The notes under the pieces: model-generated
Databases searched by the model: none
Told to the model about the DNA's origin: nothing
What the model saw: only the letters and a program-made list of their open reading frames with translations
Part shown: one piece after another, positions 23,939-34,080 of the stretch
Layout: each line of letters begins with the position of its first letter
Numbering within the stretch: the first letter of the stretch is position 1
Source of the DNA: Aspidiotus rigidus
Taxonomy: Eukaryota; Arthropoda; Insecta; Hemiptera; Diaspididae
Assembly (NCBI GenBank): GCA_035079385.1
Contig: JAVHKY010000010.1
Coordinates: forward strand, 4,836,001-4,900,000
Length of the DNA: 64,000 nt
Direction: 5' to 3'
Program-made: the position numbers and the translations under genes

Positions 23939-24660
23939 AGTATTTCGTTTATCGATTTGGTCAATTCTTATGTAAACACGCATCCACGGATTGGGTGGAG
24001 TGCGTTAGATTGAGAAAAATAGTTGAAAAATCCTCCAGCCGCTGGAACAGTATGAAAACAGTAGAGAAGTGAGAAAATCCACTTTTTCACCCTGGAGGAC
24101 CGTGAGTTTTGGTATTTCGTTCCATCAATTAGGTCGATTATATAATGTAAACACGTCCACCAAGTTCGAAAAAAATGGTCAAAAAATTCTTCAGCCGCTG
24201 GAACGTACTGGAAATGACAAATAATTGAGAAACCCCACTTTTTCACCCTGAAGGACCGTGAGTTTTAGTATTTCGTTCATCAATTAGGTCGATTATAATG
24301 TAAAACGTCTACCGAGTTCGAAAAAAATAGTAAAAATATTCTCTAGTCGTTGGAACAGTCTGAAAATAGGAAAAAATTGAATATATCCACTTTTTCAACC
24401 AGCAAACCGTGATTTTCTATAAGACCAAGTTGGAAAAAAAAATAGTCAGTAAATTTTCCAGTCGCTGAAACGGTCTAGAAACGGTAGAAAATCGAGGCAG
24501 GGCACTTTTTCAACCTGGATGACCGAAATTTCAGGTTATTGGTTCATTGGTATGGTCGATTCTTTCATAAGAACACTTACGCCGAGTTTAAAAAAAGATT
24601 GAAAAAAATTCTGTAATCGTTGGGACGCTCTGGAAATATTACAAAATCGAAGATAGACAC
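23939..24660. repeat. degenerate tandem repeat in left foldback arm
   Basis: Recurrent anchors are AGTATTTCGTT or GGTATTTCGTT, AATTAGGTCGATTATA, GTAAACACG, GTTCGAAAAAAAT, CGCTGGAAC and CACTTTTTCACCCTG. Successive anchor spacing is about 172 and 157 bases for the first units and less later. Frames through these units carry no recognisable protein. Confidence 0.7.
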
Positions 24661-25234
24661 CCGCCACTATGATGCATTTGTTACTTTTTTCCCCTCGAAT
24701 CGCACCGGTACAAATTGTGTTACTGTTAGCCGTGCACTCGTAGATGTGGAAGAACCCTCCCGGGACACATCAGAAGACAATGATCTCCTCGTATTGTCAT
24801 GCTCATAAACTCCAATATTTGAAGCATTGTCACCTCAACTCGAGAGGAGATTCCCCCATTTCATGCAAGTGCACGACTCCTAGTAACACAGTTTGTACCA
24901 CTACGACTTCAGAGGTACAAAAATAAACATTCAACATTTAAAAGTAAAGGAAATGAATTTTATGGGGGGGGGGGGAGAGGGTGTATCTTTGGTTTTTTAC
25001 TATTTCCAGAGCTCCCCGGTTTTTTTTCAATTTTTCTAAAACTCGGTGTACGAGTTTTCAAAAGAATTGACGAATTGCCAGAAATGGTTCTCAAGGTTGA
25101 AAAGGTAGATTTCTTTAATTTTCTACTATTTCCAGACTACTCCAGCCACTGGAGAATTTTTTTACTATTTTCTTCAAACTTGGTGGACGTGTTTACATTA
25201 TAATCGACCTAATTGATGGAACGAAATACCAAAA

Positions 25235-25526
25235 CGACGGCTTCCTTATCGAAGTTGAAAGAGGAACGCACGGAACCTGTTTTATGAGTCCAATGGGATT
25301 TGGTATTGAAAATTCAAGGAAGCCTAGACCTAGATAAAGCTAGTATAAAGAAGGCCTGGACCTACTATAAGCCTAGTATAATATAGTTTGAGTGTCTAAA
25401 TTTTTCTCGAATATCGAGCTATATAAGCTGGAGAGTTGAAATTTTTCCAAGTTTTTTGCTGGACGGCGCACGGCGCAGCGAACGTCAAATTTCTCAAAAA
25501 GCCCCCCATAAAACAAGTTCCCTGTT
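25235..25526 (+). mobile_element. element E, copy 2 (292 bp), inside the foldback element
   Basis: The copy begins CGACGGCTTCCTTATCGAAG and ends ATAAAACAAGTTCCCTGTT, matching the ends of copy 1 in the opposite orientation. It is flanked by AAAA at 25231-25234 and 25527-25530. The sister tandem unit at about 24095-24118 reads, on the opposite strand, AATACCAAAACTCACGGTCC without interruption, so the insertion point and a 4-bp AAAA duplication can be read directly. The interior has lost most of the array and keeps one CGAGCTATATAAGC-like unit and the GGACGGCGCACGGCGC block. Confidence 0.8.
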
Positions 25527-26271
25527 AAAACTCACGGTCCGCCAGGGTGAAAAAGTGGATTTTCTCACTTCTCTACTGATGTTTTCAGACTTTCGCAGCG
25601 ACTGGAGAATTTTTCAACCATTTTCTCAATCTAACGCACTCCACCTAATTCGTGGTTGTGTTTACATAAGAATTGCCCGATAAACGAAATACTGAGAATA
25701 TTATATTTTTGGTCTATCTACATTTCTATTTCATCCCACGGAGGAGTGCGTATTTTTCAGTTCGATCATTGACTATTGATTTCACGCGGTCTATTGCAGT
25801 AGCAGTCGTAGTTCGCCCCGCTATTCATGGAAAAATCACGGAAGTTCATTAAATATTGATTTTTTCGGGAATGTTCCACCTCACCGAAGACTATGGTACT
25901 AATGTATGTTGTAGTAGAGGGTATGGCACTTCAAATGAATGATTTTACCCCAGTGCCTTCCCCCCCCCCACCGATTTTTTTAAATATTTGAATTTGAAGT
26001 TTTGTTCTTGCCAGAAACTAGGGAAAATATGAATGATTTTTTTTAAAAAAAATACCATGGATGAACGTTCACATATACTAAAATGTGTGATCATTATTGC
26101 CTGAGATACAGCCATGTGGATTTTACGTCTAAAAATGACTCTGCAGCCCACGTGGGTAAGCGGATGGGTGCAATTTTTTGGGTTTCGAGTTTTCTCATTG
26201 GGGTCAACATTTTGACGGACATTTGAAATATTTTTCGACCAAGGCTCCCCCCTTACTCGGCTAGAGCCTTT

Positions 26272-29200
26272 CTCTAGTTCCACCATCGGATGTCGTTGAG
26301 ATGTTCAGAATGAGCGGGCCCTGTATCGTCGAATACGAAATCTTCTTTTAAATGGTCTCATCTGGAATTGAGAGTGGCTAGTTTGACTGCTATAGCTGTA
26401 GAGTAATCGAACTTCATGATCTTTATTTCTCATAATTCAAGTATTGGGACTCAATGCGGCCATGTACTACCACGTTTGCTATCGATTCTGGTTTGAAGAG
26501 CAGGTCTCTCGGTCTGTACTTTGAGGGGCACATTACCACCGTACAAACTGGTAGAATCTCGTGATGTGAAACAGTCTACCATTCCGCGAGTCGTATATTC
26601 CTACTGATATGATTGGTATTCTATACACACGAACAGATCGTAATATATTTCCTTCCCTTTTGATTTCTCTGTCAGAAAAAGAAATCCAACAGCCATCCAT
26701 ATTCATAGCAATAATTATCGCCGTTTACGCTACCGCATATTTATTTACCCGTCGGAGATTTATTCGACACTTGTGCAAACTTTCCGAAGAATAATCTTTC
26801 CTTTTTCCCTCTTTCTTTCCACTTTTCTCTCGACTGCTACTCTTGTAAACAAACGTCTCCACACTCTCGTGTTTTATATTTTGACTGGGTAAGTACGCTC
26901 GTAAATAAATAAATATACGTAAGACTTTCGTCTATAAATAATACGTACACTCGATTAATGGCGGCATATTCGATAATAAACCTCGCATATTTCGTGCGTA
27001 AGCCTACATAATGTGCAAAAACACACATTGCACAAAGAGAATGCGCTCATGTCGAAAAGATAGCGACGCGACGTTGACTCATACATTCGTATTGTGTTAT
27101 CTATATCGACGAAAAAAAAATTTTTCCTCCTTCGTTTCGAACAATTTTTCTCTCTTTTTTTTTTAGGTTATGTAAGCAACGTCGCGAGGCTAGACGAGGG
27201 CTGTACTCATTACGAAATTGTGTCAACGCGGAAAGCACACGTTTAGGCGGAAGGCTCACGTACGAAATTTTGCAACTTGCAATTTAGAAAAATCAGCCAC
27301 CTCGACGCAACAACAATCGAAATTGGGTACCGCGTCCACTCTCGTTTGAAATTCAACCCCAAAATACGGCATTCTGCTTATGCAGACCGCAAGACAGCTG
27401 TTCATTTACGAGGGTGCACGAGCATCTTCTATTTGATGTTACTTTCTCTTGTAAGTCTTTGGTGTAACTGAACCATTCGCAGGATGACAGTTCTGCTACT
27501 GATGTCGCTTCGACTCTTAGACGACAGTACAATGGTGCTGACAGCTTCAGACCCGCATTCGGATAAAATCACGAACTGTGCTCGATCGACGGTTTAATTA
27601 ATTTATAGCCGGCTCGTTCGTATGTATACGCGTATTGCGAACGTAAACTTTTAAGAAGACAATGCCCTTTCGAGAAGAAAATGACTATACGCGTTTCTCC
27701 GCCGCGTCGCCACCGCCGCCGTCGCAGAATTTCAACGAATTCTCTTCCGCGTAACGAAAAACTGAGTAATCTAATTTAATGCACAGTAAGGAGCGAAATC
27801 GAATGGCAAATAGAAAGAAAATGGGTCTGTTCTCGTGTACGCTGGCGGGGTGTCACCATTACGTACTCTAAAATGTATAATCGCTCGTGGCAACCAACAA
27901 GCAATTTTCGTATACTGAATCAACACGTGGGATGAGGATACACTGTAGTATTATCGGGGTTGGAAAATTCTTCCGTTCTTTTTCGATATACGTATTTTTT
28001 AACGCTTCATTATCGCATTATTCGAGATTCAATGCTGCTCGATTACGGACGGAGGGAGCATGAGCAGAGCTTCATTTTTGAAGCATTAGCTTGTGTCTCT
28101 TATTTTGAGTCTATGTTTCCTGACGCTAATCAAAACTATTGGGATCAGAATCGTCAGCCCCTGAGGTGATGATGATTCTACCGGAACTCTTCCTTGTTCT
28201 GGTTCCTAAATTTCCGTTTCTGAATGACTGAACAGTGAATCATTCCCCAAAAGTTCTTCAGGAATGGTTTCACACGTCTTCTTCTTGCGTCGCTAAATTG
28301 ACAAAAACAATTCCGCTCTCCATCATAATTCCCCAAGATCGCTACAACAGCGCTCTCGTTAAGTTGTAAAATTTAGAAGTGTTCAGCCATTTTTACCGAT
28401 TCGTATCGAAATATTAGCAGCAATCCACGCGGAATAACAGATTCTATTAGGAGAGAGAGCGAGCAATCATTGTTTTGAGTTTTTCGATAGTTCTTCATCT
28501 CCCCGCAAAAGAAACCAGGGGTCTATTTTCTAGCAGAGAAACTGGTGCCTTTGTTGGTGAGATATATCGAGGGGGTATATGAAGAAATTTAAACTAGATT
28601 GAAAGTATAGAAGGGAGGGAGGTGTATTAGAAAATTCTGACTATCGACCTTTATACATCAGCAGAACAACTAAAAAAATGTCAATCTTCGAGCTATTTTA
28701 TGATCACTTTTGTCGCATGTTGCGTATGCATTAATTTTGTTTCCTTGATTTGATTTCAATGTCGGAAGAATCTCCTCGACGAACCCCCCCCCCCCCCCTT
28801 TTTTGACAACCGCCAAGCTGTAGTGCCTCCAGGTGCGTAAAACTTCAAGGCGACACACCGAAAAAAGCGTCCCAATGACCGAAACCTGCGGCACCCTCAA
28901 GTAAATGTTCGCTTCACAGTACCAGCAGACGTCTCTGCTCCGATTTCTCAACATCTAAGATAGTTGCTCCTGAGCAGGAGCTATTTTATGATACATAATA
29001 ATTCAAAATGATTTCAATGGTTTACTTTGGAATACAATACTGTTGTAACTTCGTAAAACGTATACAAGAGTTGGTAAAGGCTAGGCAGATTAATACGAGT
29101 GCAAGATCCATTGCAGTTACTGTCGTTCTCTCCTCTTGGACGGCCATACCAACATTTAACGGCGTCCGGACGTGACATAGATTGACTTGATAACCTCAAA

Positions 29201-29995
29201 GTAGGGTCTAAGTCTCATTTTAATGTTTAATCAATTGATTCCACTGATTTGCTAATTGACTATATCTACGATCATCAACACGGCCATCTTGAAAACCTTC
29301 AAATCCCCACTCGGTCATATTGACTGTAGAGTTGGACTTTTTCTGTAAGAGAGAATCTGTCGTACACTGAAGTGACCAAAAAAACCATTTTATGGTTATG
29401 GCAAGTCTCGTCACTCAACGATAACTACGGAAACTCATGCCGCGCAACCTGCAATATCCTTTTACCGACATAATCCGTCTGATTGTGGAAACCTGCATAA
29501 TTCCTCGCACACAGTAAGGGTTATGGAATCTTATTGACCGGCATAATCATTCAACAATGATTAGGAAATCATATTTCACAATGATTAGGAAAACTTGTAC
29601 CGTCGCATTTTCATAACACCCTGCAAAAGTGGGAGAGGTATATTCATAAAGCTGTTGCAAAAGCATACTGAATCCTTGGAATGGGCCTCCAACGGTCGTA
29701 AATAGTTCATTCAAAAGAATCCAGGCTTTCCAAAGTATGGACTGGGATTGAAACGCTCTTCCCGGTGCCACGACTGTTTGTCTGCGGACATTTAGTCCAC
29801 AACGTCTTTTGTCCATTATCGGAACTCATAATGAAGTTGCGACACAACTGATGATGGGATAACACCCGAAAGTACTTTTGTATAAGCAACTAATAAAGTA
29901 GATTTGTACAATTGAAAAACCCTTTTTCAAGTCTTTTGTCCAGTTCTTTTTTTGTTCAAAACTGTCCTGTATGTTGTTGGCACTGAAATGTCATA
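26272..29995. other. long stretch without recognisable genes
   Basis: Mostly unique, partly CpG-rich sequence (notably 26600-27900). A very pyrimidine-rich tract ending in TAG at about 27175 and a GG/GTAAGTACG donor-like site at about 26890 are plus-strand splice-like signals without a convincing exon. A C14 run lies near 28786. Open frames are short. Confidence 0.35.
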
Positions 29996-30005
29996 GGTCA
30001 CAGCG

Positions 30006-30299
30006 ATGAAAATAAAGAGTGTGTCATATCAAAACGAATGGCTAGTACATCAACAATATACCGACGACACGGGGTTAATTTCGGACTCTGTCAGTGACCT
30101 CCAAAATATACTGAACATAATCAACAGCCACAGCGAGCATTGCGGTTTCAGACTTAACGTCGCAAAAACTGGGTACACTGTTGTGAGCAAAAGCCCACTG
30201 ACAAAAACAATCAGAAAGTGGAGCAAGTCAAAGAGTTTAAGGAATGCTACGTTACACGGAACCTGGATCCTGAAGTGGAGATGAAAAGAATATGAAACA
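30006..30299 (+). pseudogene. LINE reverse transcriptase fragment, frameshifted
   Basis: The frame from 30006 reads up to QQYTDDTGLISDSVSDLQNI (about 30050-30110), then LNIINSHSEHCGFRLNVAK and a VVSKSP segment. This matches the YADDT, dLq.ll, GL.LN..KT and VSK order of LINE palm and thumb regions; YADD has become YTDD. After about 30210 the similarity moves to another frame (EQVKEFK...LDPEVEMKR). The fragment stops near 30300, lacking both the N-terminal endonuclease and the C terminus. It resembles the remnant at 11.3 kb in general type. Confidence 0.85.
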
Positions 30300-30326
30300 C
30301 TTTTCGGATTCTCATTTTTTCTGATT

Positions 30327-30446
30327 TGGACGAAAATGTAGTGGACAAAATTTGCCTGGGCAAGAAATACCGAGAACAAAATATCTTGGACAAAACGTCT
30401 CTGGACATAATTTCTTGAACAAAAATCATTTGGACAAAATGTCCTG
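30327..30446. repeat. degenerate GGACAAAAT minisatellite
   Basis: GGACAAAATTTGCCTG, AACAAAATATCTTGGACA, AAACGTCTCTGGACATAATT and GGACAAAATGTCCTG form about eight degenerate repeats with a period of roughly 15 bases, immediately after the LINE fragment. Confidence 0.55.
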
Positions 30447-30854
30447 TGGCGTCACCCTTTTCCCCCACCTAAATGACGCAAAACTTTGCAGGTGACATAA
30501 TTTTGGTTCTGATGAACGTAGCGAAAATGATGACCTCAACTGTGGGTACGAACTCGCCTAGTGAATACCTCTCCTTCTTGAAATAAACATCAAATCTGAG
30601 TACAGCTCGATCATAAGTGCTTACAACTTCCAGACAAAAGAAGTATAATTATACTATATCAGCTTCTCTCCTCCCATTTCCCCGCTGATGTACGATCACC
30701 AATACATCTTCGTTAAAATTGTACTATACATCATCGGGTCGAACCCGCGTTCACGGTTTACGTCATCCATAGGCTCTACAAAAATAATAACCGGTTTTTT
30801 GAAATAAGATCGCATGCCTGCGATGAGGTATCTACCGTATTGCGTATCAAAAAT

Positions 30855-30856
<2 letters not shown>

Positions 30857-30934
<78 letters not shown>
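30857..30934. repeat. (CT)39 microsatellite
   Basis: An uninterrupted CT run of about 78 bases. It produces long RE- or ER-type open frames that are not genes. Confidence 0.95.
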
Positions 30935-30939
<5 letters not shown>

Positions 30940-33144
30940 GACCGTCCGAACTACGATTATTGTGTATAGTCAAAACCTTTTTAAAGCTTTTTTCGTGTAC
31001 CTTTTTTAACGCCTTTGGATGTTTAGGCACGAGCAGAAACGGGAAAACGTGTATACGTATACTTGAACGCTACTGAAAAAACCGCGTGGCGGAATATTCC
31101 CTACTTTGGTGAGAGGTCGTAAAAGATTGCTTAATTTGCCATAAAAATGGAAAACTGATTTTGGAAGGACGAAGCGCGGAGCAGCGGTGCAACTTCGACA
31201 ACCGACATACGCGGTGTAATCGACCTCCGGGTTTGCGAAAAAATCTCTCACCGGTCGTCCTATCATGGGTGCGTGTGTGCGTCGTACATGCACGCATACC
31301 GTTATCCGGCGCGGCGTGATTTTCCTTCTTCTTCCTTATTGTGTCTAGATACGCTATACGTTTCAATTAGACGCGCTGATACACCGGGCGAGTAATTAAA
31401 AATTTTTACACTACTAAAATGGAAATCAGAAGAGAGGGCTGTACTCGCGAACAAAGGAAGATACTCGCGATAAATACGGCCCATTAAACTCTCTCTGTGA
31501 CCGCGCGGTGTCGATGATGATTATGATCCTACATAATATAATGATGCCGATGTGCGCGTTTATTAATATGTACATCGATTCTTCTTACCGAGTACGAAAA
31601 CAACTGCGAAGAACTGTTGATTTCGCGTACGCTGACTGGTTATCGTCGCTGAAGATATAAAATCGAATTAGTTTACTCTATGGACGCGGGCACGGACGTG
31701 GGGGAGCCCTCTACTTCGCTTCCTGCCTGTCGTCACGTGTCCGGGAGAGGTGCTGTTATATTGTATACTCCGCCGTGTCGTGACCGTGATGCAAACGGAA
31801 TTGAGTGTGTAAAAAGTGCGTTGACCTCTCTTGTGTTTTGTGTACGCATATATCGTCGCGGGTATATAATGGAGGAACTGTACCCTCTCTAGAGTGTACG
31901 AGAAGAACGCGCTCCACGAGACGAGGAGGAGAAGAGGATCATCGTCTTAAAGATGCTACGAATCGTTCGCCCGTCTCGATAAATGATGGAAAGAGAAAGT
32001 ATACGGGGAGGTCTTTTGTATAATCGTAATTCGAATATGACGCAATAAGAACTGTGAAGAAGCATTAGGGTAGAAAATGAAAAGCATAAAGGGCGCTAGC
32101 CTGCGCGAAACTGGTTATTAAAAGGCTCTTGACCCGAACGGGACTAAAACGCATTTCGCGATGGTAATTAATAGTTTCGATACAATTATAATTTCCCAAA
32201 TTGACGCAGCAAATGAAAGAACAGAAAGAAGGGTTGTTGCAAAATTTACGATGTGTCACATTTTTCGTGCAGTGCGCGTAAAGAGGAAGTCGTGTACGTA
32301 TACGCACAGGCAGAGTGGGCCAAAAGCCTTTGACCTTTTTATGTATTTTTTTCCTGATGCGTCATAATAAAGGCATTTTGAAAAAAAAAAAAAACACGCC
32401 TTCAATCTTACGTAAGTTTTTTTCTTCACGGACGATAAACGCTCGTAAAATTTGCGAGTCAAAGAAGAAAAATTCTCTTCGAACCGTTATTATGTACGCG
32501 GCCGAGTTCCAAAAAATTTTCCTTCGTTACGTTCGCAACGGGAAACCGGTTTCCTGCATTGTCGATTGTAACTATCAACACATCAACAGGTGGTCGCAAA
32601 CATATATTAATTTCTTTTTCCTCTTTTTTTTCCCTAAATTTCTCATTTTATAGCGGTGCGCGAATATTAAAGAATTTCCTGGTCAACAGGTGATAGTGAA
32701 GAACGAAATTTCGTAAGTGCGGTACGCGTGTGGGCGATAATACCGCGGTGTGCTAACCCACGTCTGCACGTGAAATCAATTTTTTGACGCAAAATTTCGA
32801 AATTTAGGCGCCTTTCATTGGTGATCGAAGTGACATCACATTTTCGGGTTCAGAAAAAGGTTGACGATGTTTCGTAAGTGAAAAGACCTACGTGCACAAC
32901 TTAAGGCTTTTCAGTCAATTTCTCGCCTCATCTTTCTTTCAGTTTCAGAAATTTTCCAGTGTGGTTTCAACATTTTAAATTTCGAAAATAGAATCGTCGG
33001 GTCTAGTTGATAATTTTTTTCTTGAGGTCACATCCTATGTTATTGATTTGGAAATATTCCTCGATACGGGCTCCAACATTTCTTCTGAGTAGAGACGTTT
33101 TCATAAAGGTCCTCTCGAGCTTCTCGCTTATACTTATTCTGATT
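30935..33144. other. no recognisable gene; CpG-rich in part
   Basis: The segment 31100-32050 is CpG-rich, with open frames on both strands, including one starting MDAGTDVGEPSTSLPACRHV at 31680. None is recognised. A strong plus-strand acceptor (CATCTTTCTTTCAG) ends at about 32940; the frame after it is short. Confidence 0.35.
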
Positions 33145-33152
33145 GCATTCGC

Positions 33153-33318
33153 AGTCGCGGATCGACGATCACTTTGGGAGGGGAAATAATCCAAAAAAAG
33201 TCTGAAGTACCTTTTTTTTTTCTTTGTTTTTTACATTTTCTTCGATAATACAGATTTTTTTGTTGGGGGGGGGGAAGGGGAATTTTTCCCATTTCCCCCT
33301 CCCCATGGATCCGCACCT
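33153..33318. mobile_element. small palindromic-ended element, GCGGATC family, copy 1
   Basis: This 166-bp element runs from AGTCGCGGATC to GGATCCGCACCT and is flanked by an exact 8-bp duplication, GCATTCGC (33145-33152 and 33319-33326). The interior has ATCACTTTGGGAGGGGA, AATAATCCAAAAAAAGTCTG and C/G-rich runs. It shares these with the copy at 33460-33566. An 8-bp duplication suggests a hAT-like mechanism, though the ends lack the usual CAGGG start. Confidence 0.65.
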
Positions 33319-33459
33319 GCATTCGCGAATTTGATTGCTGTTGACCTTTAAAGGAATTTCTAACTCTTTCTAAAACCGGAAAGATAAACCTCACTGCTCC
33401 CTCTTCACTAAAGAAGTAACGTTGTCTCTACACGCACTGTGTTTGTGTCTATAGGAGGC

Positions 33460-33566
33460 AGGCGCGGATCCAGACGATCACTTTGGGGGGGAGGGGGATA
33501 ATCCAAAAAAGTCTGGAGAACCCTTTTCGGGGGGCGGGGGATCCCCCCCCCCGTGGATCCGCGCCT
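33460..33566. mobile_element. small palindromic-ended element, GCGGATC family, copy 2
   Basis: This 107-bp relative starts AGGCGCGGATCCA and ends TGGATCCGCGCCT, almost perfect inverted ends. The interior ATCACTTTGGGGGGGAGGGG and ATAATCCAAAAAAGTCTGGA match copy 1. The flanks share GGAGG but no clear 8-bp duplication. It abuts the LINE remnant that begins right after it. Confidence 0.65.
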
Positions 33567-33569
33567 GGG

Positions 33570-34080
33570 AGGTCCGAGAGAAGCAAGAAGAAGGATCATG
33601 ATGAGCACCACCTTGTCCCCAACACGGACCGACACAGAAGGAGAGAGATGGTAGGGATCGCACGAAGAGTTATGCTGAGGTATCTTAGTGCCTACCGCTC
33701 TGTCTCAAAGGAGGCTCCTTACGTACGAACACGTTTACTACCAACTCAGCTTTTTGCTAAGGAAAGAGCAACGAAAAAGAAGAACCACCGACCAAGGGGC
33801 AGGAGACTAGGCGCTCCTTGCTTGAAAAATCTAAAGCAAGAATTGCTCAGAGTGACCTGGGGGTTATGAGACCCACCTGTTGAGATGCAACCCTGATGAG
33901 TGGACAAATCGAAACCATGGTAAGCCGAACTTTCACCTAACGCAAGTGTTAAACGGCCACGACTACTTTAACAAGTACCTTCATGAAAAGTTAAGGAAAG
34001 TTGTCGAGCAGGCAACGTACTCGTATTCGCACTGCGTGAGCGGGGTAAGCTTAGTCGGTCTCTTCAAGAAATTGGGGTAG
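33570..34080 (+). pseudogene. R1-type LINE C-terminal remnant
   Basis: One frame reads ARRVMLRYLSAYRSVSKEAP and then TRLLPTQLFAKER (about 33655-33775), which matches the R.v.LR..SAYRTVS.DA..V.AG..P..LLA.ER block found after the reverse transcriptase in R1-type LINEs. A frameshift near 33870 leads to PDEWTNRNHGKPNFHLTQVL and NGHDYFNKYLHEK (33895-33995), matching the W......H....F.LTQ.LTGHG.F..YL block close to the C terminus of these elements. The cysteine cluster that normally follows is degraded (a single HC remains). The piece is frameshifted and truncated at both sides. Confidence 0.8.

Larger units (their letters stand above)
23756..26271. mobile_element. large foldback element built of tandem units
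   Basis: Positions 23756-23932 are inverted at 26099-26271 with clear similarity throughout, including AAAGGCTCTAGCCG at both outer ends and AATTGCACCCATCCGCT inside. Inward from the left arm, about five degenerate units of 110-170 bp follow (starting near 23939, 24111, 24268), each with a TTTCGTT..ATC...GTCGATT segment and CCACTTTTTCACCCTG. Inverted versions of these units occupy about 25020-25234 and 25531-25693. The right arm is interrupted by 405 unmatched bases at 25694-26098 and by a copy of element E. Long inverted repeats made of tandem units recall Drosophila foldback elements. No transposase is seen. Confidence 0.7.

Noticed and set aside
25945..26286. 113-codon minus-strand frame
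   Set aside because: It lies mostly in the inverted arm of the foldback element; the matching plus-strand frame at 23784 shows it is repeat-derived.
30735..30755. tRNA-like B-box (GGGTTCGACCCG on the minus strand)
   Set aside because: No acceptor stem, D-arm or anticodon arm can be built around it.
30776..31030. Minus-strand frame with a long RERERE tract
   Set aside because: It is simply the translation of the CT microsatellite at 30857-30934.
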